Shown here: piece by piece, positions 37,986-49,916 of the stretch
Position numbering within the stretch: position 1 is the stretch's first letter
Layout: each line of letters begins with the position of its first letter
Source: Baylisascaris procyonis
Taxonomy: Eukaryota > Nematoda > Chromadorea > Rhabditida > Ascarididae
DNA length: 64,000 nt
Assembly: GCA_037389465.1 (NCBI GenBank)
Contig: JAZARR010000204.1
Span: 1,011,001-1,075,000, forward strand
Direction of reading: 5' to 3'
The notes under the pieces: model-generated
What the model was told of the DNA's origin: nothing
Databases searched by the model: none
Seen by the model: the letters and a program-made list of their open reading frames with translations, nothing else
Position numbers and translations under genes: made by a program

Positions 37986-38846
37986 TTGAGAAGAAATTTA
38001 TGCAAAGTGAACAAAAAATTTAAAACATTTATAAATAACCAATCATAGAGATAAACAGATATCTATGTGAGATGTGAAAGTAGAATAACATCTACTTGGT
38101 GGATTTGTGATCCTTTTTTTTAATTTCATGGTGATAGAGATATTAATAGGCATTATATATTTATTTTAAATTGTCGAAGATAGCACAACGAGAACATTTT
38201 TATGTCAATAGCATAAAGCTTTCAACTTCCACTCTTTCATAAATTCTTTCATTGAAACATTTTTCAATCACTAGACAGTTTTCCATATCGCTTTGATCAA
38301 AGTTGATCGATGAAACCGACCTCAGGGGAAGGGGGATTTATTCGATTCTATACGCTTATTTATGCAAAATTATACGAATTTATGCAAATTTTTTTTTATA
38401 ATTTCTCATATGTTGCATATAAGAAATTTGCAAAAAAAAAAGTTTGTAAAAAGGGATTCGCCGAACGTTGAGCTAATATGGCAGCTAATAAAGTTGATGA
38501 TAGTTATTGACAGCTATATGATAGCTGATAAAGCTACTAATACCTCAGTGTAATAGGCGACAGCTAATAAACCGTAAGCAAGGGGTACAGGCCCCAATTT
38601 CTTCCATAATGCAGAAATTAAATAGATTTAATTAAATAAAGATTATTTAAAATTGTTTCGATATTTTGATTGTAAATTTTTTTCCATTGGAATGGGAAAA
38701 TTTGTTTGAATTTTTTTGGGGGAATATGTTTCATTAGGCATAATAATATACAATCATAAGTTATTTAACAACAATATACTTCCATTAACCTTACAATACA
38801 TGGATATTACAAAAAAAAAATCCTCGATATATTAAAAAAAATACAA
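37986..38846. other. Convergent intergenic interval
   Basis: About 860 bp separate the stop codons of two convergent genes. The interval should contain both 3' UTRs. I see A/T-rich sequence and no exon. Confidence 0.55.
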
Positions 38847-41800
38847 TTAAAGATCATCAATATAAAAAGATGATTGTCGTGCCATTTCAATTTGTTCATT
38901 GTGAGACGAAAAATTTAGCCATTCATCATCAAAAACAATTTCTTCCGTAATCGGACGCATATTCCTTGTGGAACCGAAAAAATCCGTAATACGTACCCGT
39001 GCTGGATCCTTTAAAAATCATATAATTCAATTAAAATGACAATGAAGCAGCAAATAAGTAAATAATTGAAGTATTCAAATATGCAAAATTTTTTGAAGAA
39101 CCAAATTAGGCGAGAGATAATCTTAACAACTATCCAGGAAAGCAATTTCTTAATAAGCCGTGTACCCCCCTCATTGTCTGAGATAACAGATAAAGAGTTG
39201 CTATACATCCTCAGCAATAATCCTTACAAATAGATTTAAGTGCTTGGCCACAATTTACATAAATCTTCGGCACAAATAATGGAACATATTCCTAAACGAT
39301 AATTGCTCTCTAAAGGTGGATAATTTTTGATAAATACTAAAAAATTGTCGAATATGCAATCGATGCTAATCATTTGAGAGATGATTCATTAACAAAACAT
39401 TTAAATCTAAATAATATTTGATGAAACATAAGGTATATGAGAAAATAATGCATCATTTAACTAGATGCTAAGTCAAAAACCCTCATCTAATTTCAGCACC
39501 ATTAATCTGCAAAAGAGATGCAAACCCGTTATGAGTCTTTCCATCGACTCTTGTTCATAAATCTATTCGAAGCATTCCAAAAAAAAAACTATTTTTGCCA
39601 CCATCAGGCAAAGATCACATATTCAACTACTGCATAACAACTTCTCAGAAACATAAAGCATCTTTTCAAATAGTCATCAGCACCTATATTATAATCACTT
39701 ATATTCGAACTGCATTTTATGATTCATCTAAAAAAAAAAACGGAAAAAAAACGTTCAAAACGAAAAGAAACGATTTAAAAATACGCTTAGCATAGGCATA
39801 TGAGAAGCCCTATGATTAAATCGTCTAAATATATAAGAAGAACAAATAACAACAAGAGTATTGAGTAGGGAAGGTAAAATGAAGCAAATGAAACCTTTGG
39901 ATAGAGGTCGGTACGTATACCGACTGTTGAAAAACACTTTGAATGAGGACAAGATCTAAAATAGTCTTGCATGGTGCGATTCGTATTCAGTGATCGTACT
40001 TGCCTCTCAAGAAATTCAAGCGTAAAATGTGTATAGCGATCGATTATATATACACCGATTGCACTGCAAAACGATTCAACGATCATATTCCCTTACATTC
40101 TCAATGATCATGATCCGTTGGTCGATTATATCGATTATACAAACAATTCAACGATCATATTCCCTAATTTTCTACTTTGATCAACTTTTCGATTGAATCA
40201 ATGAATATTTTACCATACCTATAGATCGATATTTTTCACTACTAACTTCATTTCCCTCAATTCGAATCTCTCAATTCTTTGTCGTTCCACTTTTTAGTTT
40301 TAGACATCAGTGGCCGATCAAATCATTGAATCATATATGCCCATTTCATTAAAATTTCTTCCTTCTATGCTTTTGCTTTTACCTTTACTTTTATTTTTTA
40401 TTTTTAATAACCTTTTATTTTTTACTAAATCTTTTTACCCAAAAACTCTCACGTTTTATGAAATGAACAAAGTTGAACGAATCTATTATTCAATATAAAA
40501 TTATTATTGCTAAAAAAGTTTTATTCTTTTATTCAATAATCGTAAATAATTTGAAAATAAATAAGACGAATAATACTCACTGATCAACATCATAGGATAA
40601 TGAATCTTCGCCAATAAGTGAGCTGCTTGTGGCGAGCACATTTGGACTATAAACTCGTTGATACATCGATTCACTTTGACATGTATCGGCGATCAAAAAC
40701 AATTCATTATACCTTAAAAAAAAAAATTGTTACAATTTTCGAAATTTGTAAGTCTCTCCTTCGATGCAATTTCAAACCGAAATTATTACTTGCTCAAAAA
40801 AAAATGCTCTCAAAGAATTACCCGCCAAAAAAATATTACTATTATTTTCATAGTCTAGAATTATCAGTGTAATCCACACTGCGATAAAACTCCAATCGGA
40901 GCTCAAAGTGAGCCAATTTACATATTTCAATACTTCGACTCCTAATCCTTCCAAAGAAAAAAATCGCCAACGAGTTATCGCATCGCCCGCAAAATGAGAA
41001 TAAAACGCAGCAAAATTATGTAAATAAAAAACGCACCGATTACTTTGAAACATAGTTTCGATAGCATCCGCCAGATCGACATTAGTCAACTCTTCAGAAT
41101 CTTGAAATTTAAGAAATCCATCGCCACCATGACCCGTTAAATATACCAACACGTTACTTTGATGATCCGAGAGGAGACGTTTCGAACGTGGCGTTGCAGG
41201 ATGTACACGACCGGTCATCATACGAACGAAATTCTCCACTGATACCTATAAAAATCAACAATAAAAATTTCATAAACCCGCTAGATTTTTGATGCATAAA
41301 ATGGATTTATTATAGAATAAAAAAAGAAAATTAAAGAAATGAAAGGAAAATTTTTAAGAAAGTTTGTCGCATTACTTTTAGAAAAAATTCGAGTAAATAA
41401 ATCAAGGAAACTCTAAAAAAAAAGAGAGCAACTTTTATAGAAATAATCTTTTAAAGCGATATGCTCGCAACAGAATATTCGATATCGACTTACTTCATAT
41501 CCACGATAATCCACTTCCACTTCAGTGCCATAAAGATTGATATGTTGATATTTACTATTGAATACGGTTCCTGAAATCATTAAATTAAATTTATTTACTT
41601 CATATAAATTATTCGATAAATTAAATTTTATTTCAAAAAATATAAATCTTATATTCTATATATTACAATATTATTCTATAAATTAAATATAAATCTTCAA
41701 TTAAATTACAATATTCTATAAATTTTTTTCTCACTTTCGAATAAAAGAGGTAAGAATGTTGGGCAAGAAAAGAGCCTCATAGGGGGGTGGGGGGAGAGGG

Positions 41801-43735
41801 GTATGCCGAGAACAGCGTAGACAAAAAAACGCAAAATACCCGTTCATTTCTGATAAAAATAATATCGACCAGTGGGAAAACCTTTATTTGTCATTATTCA
41901 TCTTCGTCGAGAACAATTGGAATTCAGTGTAATTTTCGGTCACAAAAAGCATGACTTTATTTACATATTGGCCTTGGTTCCCTTTATTTCACTCGTAAAA
42001 AGCCTAGAGATACAGCCTCCCCCCCCCCTGTACATCAGATTTTCTTCTACTATCTGAGTTACAGTAATAAAAATTAATTGCTAGGAAGGAATTCACCGTC
42101 ATGAATATTTCTAGGTCTTGACAAATGGCAGAAGCAATATGAGCGTAAAATTATTTAAAAAAAAAGCTAAATTACCAGGTTTAGGATTCCTTGGATTGCA
42201 TGGCATATCATCGGCTAGCATTAAAATTATATTACTGAAAAAAAAAAGAAACTCTTTTCTTAAATAATGCAAAATATTTTATATAATTTAATAAAAACTT
42301 AAAGAAATATGAATAAATCTAAAATTTCTCGGATATCTTTCAATTTATTATTTTAATATAAAACATTAATTTTTGCGATAACTGTACTATATCTGTTTTT
42401 TTTCTTATAGAAACCTTTATCTCGCATAAAATTCTTCAATTGCATTGCTTTATTGCCTATCAAGTAAAGACCTACTTTTATTACAGTAGTAAATAATACT
42501 CTTCATTTACAGTAAGCCTAGCACAACATAATAATAATGGGTTCTGTACTGTTAGTCATATAAAACAAAAAAGATACCATATCTTCACCTTTAATTCATA
42601 ATGTTAACCACTGCTGTTAAGTAGCGTGAATGTGAACTTAGATAATTAAAAATATTTACATATTAATTCAAGAAAATTTGCATATTAATTATCCATAATT
42701 TGCATATTGTGCAACTTTTCACTGTAATGTTTTCGTGGAAAAAAAGCTGTTTATTTAGTAAATTATTTCTACGATTACTAATAAGTGATCGATCGATCAA
42801 TAAATCGATTAATTGTCTCAATTGAAATACTATTAATATTTAAAACTATTAAATATATTGTTTCATGTTAGCTTTTTAAAATAAAATCGAATTTATAAAA
42901 ATATAAAGGAAATATTCTATTTTATATATTCAATAATTTAAGTGCAAAAGTAACAATTTAGTTATCAGTGCCTAAAGATAAACAAAATTCAAAAAAAAAA
43001 ACATCTTAAAGCCGCCTAAATAATGCCCAAAAGTACCATCGTCGCCAGGCATTTCAGGTGTCCCCCCTCCTCCACCCGCCAGATATGACAACAATTTCAG
43101 GTCGCATCATAAACAAATTAAAATATTCTTTTCGATCTCACTAGATAAACACCGAACTGCTTTTGCATTCGGGCAGCAAGATGATAGTGAAAAGTGATGA
43201 TCGCCCTCCTTTTACAATGATTTCTCAATGATCACACTAATCAATCGATAATTAATCCCTATTTGCATTAATCTTTTTTATTGACAAGGTGAATAAACTC
43301 ATCTACCTGTTGCACGTTAATCTAGGTGTTATCACACCTTTCATGATACATTCCACTTGGCAAATGATTCTCTATTTATAAAAGTTGGCAAATACATTCA
43401 GCCTCTGTAAGATCATTCAACGAATGCAATACGCAATAGCCAATTTCCTTCTCTTTTATTTACCTCGAGAATTTTATAAGAAGTATCAATAAATATTAAT
43501 TAAATTAAAACCTATCGGGAATGCCAAGTCGTTTCACTGAATGATAGAGTGATAGAACATTAGCGACATGACGATAGTTGAACCAAAATCTTGATGTACA
43601 TACAAGGACCACCCAGTTATTCGTATGACTAGATGCTTCGAAAAATTGCTCGACTCGTTTTTGTATACCTTGTTGTTCACTTAGCACTTTGCATAGAAGT
43701 GATATAAGGGTGATCAATAGCATATGCAATCGCAT
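38847..43735 (-). CDS. PIGK: PIGK/GPI8 GPI-anchor transamidase catalytic subunit
   Basis: This is the cysteine protease (family C13) that cleaves the C-terminal signal of precursors and transfers the GPI anchor in the ER. Exons are 43735-43512, 42234-42176, 41570-41494, 41245-41037, 40712-40581, 40063-39895 and 39008-38847: 343 residues, all joins in phase. The N-terminus [19 protein letters not shown] is a plausible signal peptide. Family blocks are [70 protein letters not shown] and RITDFFGS. The catalytic dyad maps to His159 (TGHGG) and Cys201 (DTCQ), 42 residues apart as in human. The protein ends soon after the protease domain (QSSFYIDDL) without the hydrophobic C-terminal helix of the human enzyme. 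Acceptors at exons 5 and 7 are AAG. On the minus strand TTGAG directly precedes the ATG. Confidence 0.95.
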
Positions 43736-44922
43736 CTCAATTGATAACCTTCAATAAATACATCACCACATAACGTATCGATTTCGACTAAACGATATTA
43801 TAAACATTTTCGTATTCAATGCTATTCATTCGAGGATTCAGTTTTTTATAATTCATCTACCAATCGCTTATATTTCCATCTGGAAGTGGATCTTTGCTGC
43901 TTTTCGTTCATCATCACAAAGGCTCTCGACTGTGCCCAACAATATCCATCCCACTACTCACCTATGTCGACAAGAACCGACAAGAAAAATACTTTCCTGA
44001 ATGTTTCGATAATAATCCCCTCCCCCCGCTTGCAAAAAGAAGAATCGAAATTTACACATTTTTGAGCAAACTTTTACCGAAATTCTTAGAAATTTTTAAC
44101 TTTCTACAACGATTACTTGTTGAGTTACTAAACGATTGCAATTAAAAGAGAAATGAAGCGGTTGAATGAGGATTACTTATGTGCATTGAGTGTTTGTGTC
44201 ATTCTATACTCCACTTGCATCGATTATCACTTGTTCACTTTATTTATTTATTACTATTATATAAAATAAACAATAAGTAATTTTTGTTTCAATTAACGAT
44301 CCGAATCACTGAAATGATAGTAATGACGATTTGCATAGGTAAATATATTGATATGTAACCATGAAGACAATGGAAAGAGAAAAAAACATATGACTTTCTT
44401 GAAGTTTTATTTGTCGTCGATTGCCTTCAATAAACAGTGAAGGTAAAAAACCACACACCTTGTAACAATTCTGCAACAACTCGCAATTCCTATTCCAGAA
44501 GAAACAACTAAAATCGTATCGTACCCTTAAGCCTCTCAATCCTACAATTTATGTGGCTTAATATTAAAGAAGATCTTCGCAAATAAACTAAAAAAAAAAG
44601 CAAAAAACGATTCAGTAGCATATAACATCTCACCTCGAAAAAAATTTGGAACTATAAAATTTTCAAATAACGAAACGAAACGATAATCTATACAATAAAA
44701 AGGTTTTATTGAATTCATCCCCTGTCAAACCATTAGAGACCTTATAAACGATTGAGCTCATTGTAAATATCAGCATCTCCCCATCGATATCCCTTAAATC
44801 TCATCCACAACATTCCACGCAATAGAAATAGCGCAACCAACATTAAAAATCATTGAAGTATTAAGCATATAAAAGTGAAATATATTTCATATAACAACGA
44901 AACGAGCAAAAAAAAAGAGATC
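43736..44922. other. Interval between SNRPE and PIGK
   Basis: About 1.2 kb between the SNRPE stop and the PIGK start, both on the minus strand. I see no exon, although the plus-strand frame at 43894-44145 is open. The spacing is long for a classic nematode operon, so I do not call one. Confidence 0.5.
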
Positions 44923-45774
44923 TCAATTAACACTCTGAATAAGAGTGATATTATCGCCTTTTAGCAATATACGACCAACTTTGTTTCGATTCTTCGTTTT
45001 CAGATTCACTTCTTCCGCCTCGTCCAATACGACATTCATATACTCATCGAAGCCTTTAAATTAATCTCTCTTTGTAACAATGAACTGAGACTAAAATATA
45101 TTTTTAAAAAAATGTGAGCTAAAATAATTAGATGTTTGCCGTCTATTCGGCAATCAAGTCAATTAGTAAGCTTGCAAAAATCCTAAATTTTGTAAATAGT
45201 ACATATGGATGGTTTCGGTACTAAATGGGCAATCGTTTCTTTAGATCACAATTAAATATGCAAATAATTAGACGTTAAACATCACACGCATAGTGTCAAC
45301 TGTTAAATTATGAATTGAATACAAATGCCTTATTTGATAAGCAATGAAAAAGTTAGAGCCACGAACAAGTTGAGGTCATAGATCACCTCAGACCACCTCA
45401 GAGTAAATCTAATAGTCCTGTACGGTGCAAGAATAATGGCGATAGCATATTCGTGCTTATACATGTCTGTGTCTGTCTGTCTGTCTGCTGTTTCCAATTC
45501 ACTAAACAAAGAAAGAAAGCTAAACGGGTATTTTGCTGATCGAATTGCAAAAAAAAAAGCATCTATCGTGTTTGTATTCATGATAAACTTCCCTATGGGC
45601 ATCGAGTTACCAATTTTTCTGGGAAAATTTTTAACCTATGATATATCCTTCAATACGATGTGTCACATCTTCATAGAGCCATATTTGAATACGTGATCGA
45701 TTTTGAAGATAACGGAATATTAAGTTGATCGGTTGTACCATCACTTTTTGCACTTTTCCCGCTCGGGTAGCCAT
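44923..45774 (-). CDS. SNRPE: Small nuclear ribonucleoprotein Sm E
   Basis: This gene encodes a core Sm-ring protein of the U1, U2, U4 and U5 snRNPs, required for pre-mRNA splicing in the nucleus. Two exons, 45774-45636 and 45053-44923, encode 89 residues (human 92). Exon 1 carries the family signature [20 protein letters not shown] followed by [18 protein letters not shown], the Sm1 motif (about residues 28-46). Exon 2 gives [16 protein letters not shown] and the Sm2 motif [16 protein letters not shown] at the C-terminus. The join splits the Gly47 codon, and the acceptor is TTAAAG, not YAG. The start is fixed by a TTTCAG acceptor two bases upstream of the ATG. Identification is unambiguous. 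Confidence 0.97.
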
Positions 45775-45785
45775 TACTGAAATTT
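45775..45785 (-). promoter_or_regulatory. Candidate SL trans-splice acceptor of SNRPE
   Basis: The minus strand reads AAATTTCAG then TA then the SNRPE ATG. A strong acceptor only two bases from a start codon, with no coding exon upstream, is typical of nematode spliced-leader addition. The spliced leader itself is not seen, so this is inferred. Confidence 0.6.
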
Positions 45786-46240
45786 TAAAAGAAGATTATA
45801 GAAGATTTCGGAGGATTTCCTTAATTCTGGCGCAAATAAGTCTAAGTACATTTCCCGGGCAATTATAAGGGAAACGGAGAGGGAGGTAAAAAAGGCAAGA
45901 GAAAGAAAGAAATCTTTACATTTAGAATAAAGAGAAACTTTCGAAGCAGACAATGTGCAAAAATAAGATATATTATTGGAAAAAGAAAGAAAGAGAACGA
46001 TAAAAAGTGATAAGTCGATGAAACTAACAACAGATATTTGACAGGTTTAAAATAAAAACGAGAAAAGATAGAAAAAACAATATAAATAATGGGGCATATA
46101 GAAAAAAAGAGAAATAAAAATAGTGTTTGAGAGAGTGTTAAAAAGAAACTAAAAGAAAACTTATCGCTACAAGTTTGCGAAAAGAATTATTCCATATTCG
46201 TAAAACTTTATTCGCAAAGAGTTTCTATCGGAGCCAGAAC

Positions 46241-46241
46241 A

Positions 46242-46321
<80 letters not shown>
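46241..46321. repeat. (TA)n microsatellite
   Basis: About 80 bp of essentially perfect TA dinucleotides with one CATA interruption near the left end. Confidence 0.98.
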
Positions 46322-46323
<2 letters not shown>

Positions 46324-47280
46324 TTATTGCACCTCATCGTTTGATGAGATTTCAAAAGATTTGATGGTGTATCCCTCTTTCATCGACAGATATTTTTGGG
46401 TGTTAGAAAGCCGACGTTACCCTTTTGGGGAAAAAAAATACCATTCCATCAAGCTCCGCCGATATTTTAATTGCTAAAATGTTTCCCACCATGCCTGATG
46501 TTTTCCAGAAAATACTTACGATCATCACCGCCTTGGATAAGAAGAACCTGAAGATGTTGACCAATAAACTTGCAACTTAACTTATAGACCCCTTACCACC
46601 CCTCCCCCCTTCCCCCCAGGCAGATTTATCTCCATACTTCCCACACTTGCACCAATCATAGAAAATAATGAAAACATAAAACATTTCGAAGATGCTATCC
46701 TTCATCGAAAAAATTCATTTAAAGCGGGCCAAATATCGTAATCCAACTATCGTTGCAAGACAAGCAATTTTAAAATACAAACTGTTGTAGCTTTATTTCG
46801 ATGATGTTAGCTTCCGTCGAATATAACGGCTGCTTCGCGTTGGCGGTTTAATGATCGTATTTCATCCAGCATATTGGTTAGTGCTCGGCATGCTTTTTTA
46901 CAATTTCTGAGGGCAAAGCTGATGAGGCGTCATTAAATTCGTTCGGCGCATGTTTCTTTATTGAATGTGTTGTTGATGTGTGGCTTATTTCGAGCTTCCT
47001 CGTTCTTTTCGTCGATATTCGTTTCATTAAAGCACAGCGATGTGCTTTTTAGCTAGCGATGAGACTTGAGAGGAGTGTAACCCATGATGTGATGCGCTTT
47101 CTGAATTTTAGAGAGAGGATTTTTATGCGAGAATTCCTGATTAGGTTTCCTGCTTATCGTTTATCATTGTTGTTGTTACTTTAAACGCCGTTATCAACTG
47201 TTATTTTTACTTGTTATGTATCCCCACTTGCTCCGTACTGATAGAAATAGTTTATAGTGTCTGGTTCCGGCGTCATTTTT

Positions 47281-47518
47281 CCGGATCCGGTAGGCATGAA
47301 GTACCGTTATTTTTCCGAATCCGGTAGGCATGAAGTACCGTTATTTTTCCGAATCCGGTAGGCATGAAGTACCGTTATTTTTCCGAATCCGGTAGGCATG
47401 AAGTACCGTTATTTTTCCGAATCCGGTAGGCATGAAGTACCGTTATTTTTCCGGATCCGGTAGGCACGAAGTACCGTTATTTTTCCGGATCCGGTAGGCA
47501 TGAAGTACCGTTAGTGAT
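47281..47518 (+). repeat. 34-bp tandem repeat, 7 units
   Basis: The core TAGGCATGAAGTACCGTTA recurs at 47291, 47325, 47359, 47393, 47427, 47461 and 47495, exactly 34 bp apart. Units at the two ends carry the palindrome CCGGATCCGG, while the four inner units have CCGAATCCGG. One unit has CACG in place of CATG. It lies about 0.8 kb upstream of the TMIE start. Confidence 0.97.
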
Positions 47519-48340
47519 AAAATTTTGGAAATACAACAGCCTATAACATTGAGGCTATTGGCTAATATCAGCAACACATCGTTATCTTTTGTATTCGTCA
47601 CATAGACATGGTAAGAAAACCATCAGGAAAAGGAAATAGGCAGTTTTTGCAATCATTAGGCGGTCTTAGCGCCCATAAATTGGGTTTAGAAATTTTCGCA
47701 AAACCTATCTGACATGGAACTTGATTGAAAAATTTTAATTCCAATCCCTTCCCGGCGGGAAAATTTTTACGCGATTCTGAAGTTTGGCGATCATCTGAGC
47801 ACTCCTAAAACTCTTCTTTGACTCCAAGGAAAGTGGACAGGGAAGGTGAATGGGAAGTTTCGTTTTCTAAAAAATGGCGCATTTGACATCATCGTATTGA
47901 AAGATACCCAATATTCAGAAGTAGCTTACTAACCGGAGGGCTTTCTGAATTCTAACAATAGTTCATTGGATCGTCTGGAAATAACTGGGCACGATTATCG
48001 ATTAAATTTTACCCGAATAAGTTCGAGTGGGAATTAAGAAAACAATCAAATATCATAGGCAATAACTCCAATGAAGAGAAGTACAGAACACGTAGATTTA
48101 TTGGTGAAGACCATCTCTCTCCATCTTTTCCACGTTTTTCATGCGTTGTTGGCGCAAATGTCCATTAGAGATGCTGGCTATTGTTGGTGAATATTATCAT
48201 TGTTGATGTTGTGATATAATGATGCTAATCAGCTGAATTATTACTGAATATATATGATTTGATATTTAAGAACGAATTCGATTATTCGAATCAAAGATTA
48301 TTGGATTGGTGTCTCGACTTCAGTGATTATTTGCAAAAAA

Positions 48341-49916
48341 ATGACCGGTAATGAAATGAATGGTAATAACAATTATGAGAATGGTATAGCGGCTCTTGAT
48401 CGCTATATTGCACCTGGACTTCGTCTTTGGATGCTTATTGCATTAGTATCGGGTGTTCTTCTTGTTATGGGTATATATTTTTATTTATAAGTTTATTTTT
48501 ATTATTATTTATGTTTCATAAATTATTGAATTTTTTTTTTATTTAGTAATAATTTTTCCAATTGTGTGGAAAAAAAAACTTTTCAACTTTTTTTTTTCTA
48601 AATTGATTAGTGGTAAAAAAAATTTCATATTTAAATGGGAATAAAATTCTTGTTTTTTTTTAGCTGCGGTCTTCAATTCTTGTGAATAAACACATAGGAG
48701 ATAAAGCTCGTTATTCTTCTGTACCGTATCCCGTTGAATAAAACCCCATTATCAATAACCCCCCCCCCTCAGTTTCGAATAAACATGTTCATCAGGTTCT
48801 TCGTGTAATCTAGTATAGCTCTCACTGTCTTTGAATTTATTTTATATATTGCTAGTATTTTTACGTATTTATGCTGAAGTCAAGGTGTTTTTCAATTTTT
48901 AAATATCATTCGTATATAGAAAGGAAATATTTCAGTGGTATTGGTGTGTTGTTTTATGAGGATCCGTATTCCTCGTACGAAACGACAAATCGATTTGATC
49001 GCTGCACGAAGAAAAATGCGCAATCAATCAAATTTACCGACACATCCGCCAGGTAATGTTTGATTTTTTTTTTTTAAATGATTTCCCATATCGAGTTTAT
49101 ATGCAGAATCGAGATAAAAAGAGGGAGGATGGGAGGGTATTAGATGAATGTTTTGTCTCGATAAGAAGTGCGGCTAATCAAGATGCCGCCACTTCTGTGT
49201 TGCTTACAGAAAGAGATTAAAAACATTCAAAGATTTCGTTTATTTTCTTTATTCAATTTTTTTAATTTTAATTTTTATTTTCTTTACTCAATTGCGCATG
49301 AAGATTATTGACCAGTGAATACTCAGTTTTAATGATGGATGTCATTTGCTCTCATCTTATAAGAAAACAAACAAATTTTCCACCATTATAACATGTTTTA
49401 TACAGTGTGGGTGGCCCGATGGCGGAAGTTCGCATCGGGCAAATAGCATTCCTAATTGAACGAGTAATTATTATATAATATGAGGAGGTATATTGGGTCG
49501 GGTTGCCTAATGCTGACTAGGATTGATGCAGCATGTCGCGTTCTCATTCCCCTTTCACTAATCTTCATCGAAAGCTATTGCTTACTGCCTAACTTTTCTT
49601 GAAAAATTAACGTAATTATGTTTTTAGATAACCGATGCTTAGGAATATTTGAATTCATCAGGGAAAATCGTTTATGTAAGAGTTTCTAAGTTTTTTTTTT
49701 TTTTTTTTTTTTTAAATTAAAATACAATTTTTTAATTAAAAAATTCATTTGGGAGTGATCGATTTCCTTTCAATAAACATCGAATAAAATTTAGATGAAC
49801 GGACACAAACAATTGTGATGAACACATTGAAGCAAACACCACGAAGTGGACGCGAAAAAGAAATCGAATCACAACCTTTAGTGCATAATTCATCACATAC
49901 AACGACCACTGTTTAA
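48341..49916 (+). CDS. TMIE: TMIE-like mechanotransduction accessory protein
   Basis: This small single-pass membrane protein matches TMIE (transmembrane inner ear), known as a subunit of the TMC mechanotransduction channel complex in vertebrate hair cells and in C. elegans. Exons 48341-48470, 48936-49052 and 49795-49916 encode 122 residues with both joins in phase. The diagnostic region runs from LRLW (27-30) through one hydrophobic helix (about 30-51, ending VLVCCFM) into RIRIPRTKRQID (52-63) and AARRK. Human TMIE has the same order: RLW, helix with CC, then CRVPRTRKEIE. There is no signal peptide, unlike human TMIE. The cytoplasmic tail lacks the long lysine runs of vertebrate TMIE and ends in TTTTV, which fits a class I PDZ-binding motif. 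The tail exon is the least certain part, supported by phase and a TTTAG acceptor. Confidence 0.8.

Larger units (their letters stand above)
45786..48340. other. Divergent intergenic interval SNRPE-TMIE
   Basis: About 2.6 kb separate two divergently transcribed genes, so both promoters should be here. I find no exon. It contains a TA microsatellite and a seven-unit 34-bp tandem repeat. Confidence 0.55.

Noticed and set aside
43512..45774. SNRPE-PIGK operon
   Set aside because: The intercistronic distance is about 1.2 kb, long for a typical nematode operon. Shared orientation and possible SL acceptors alone are not enough.
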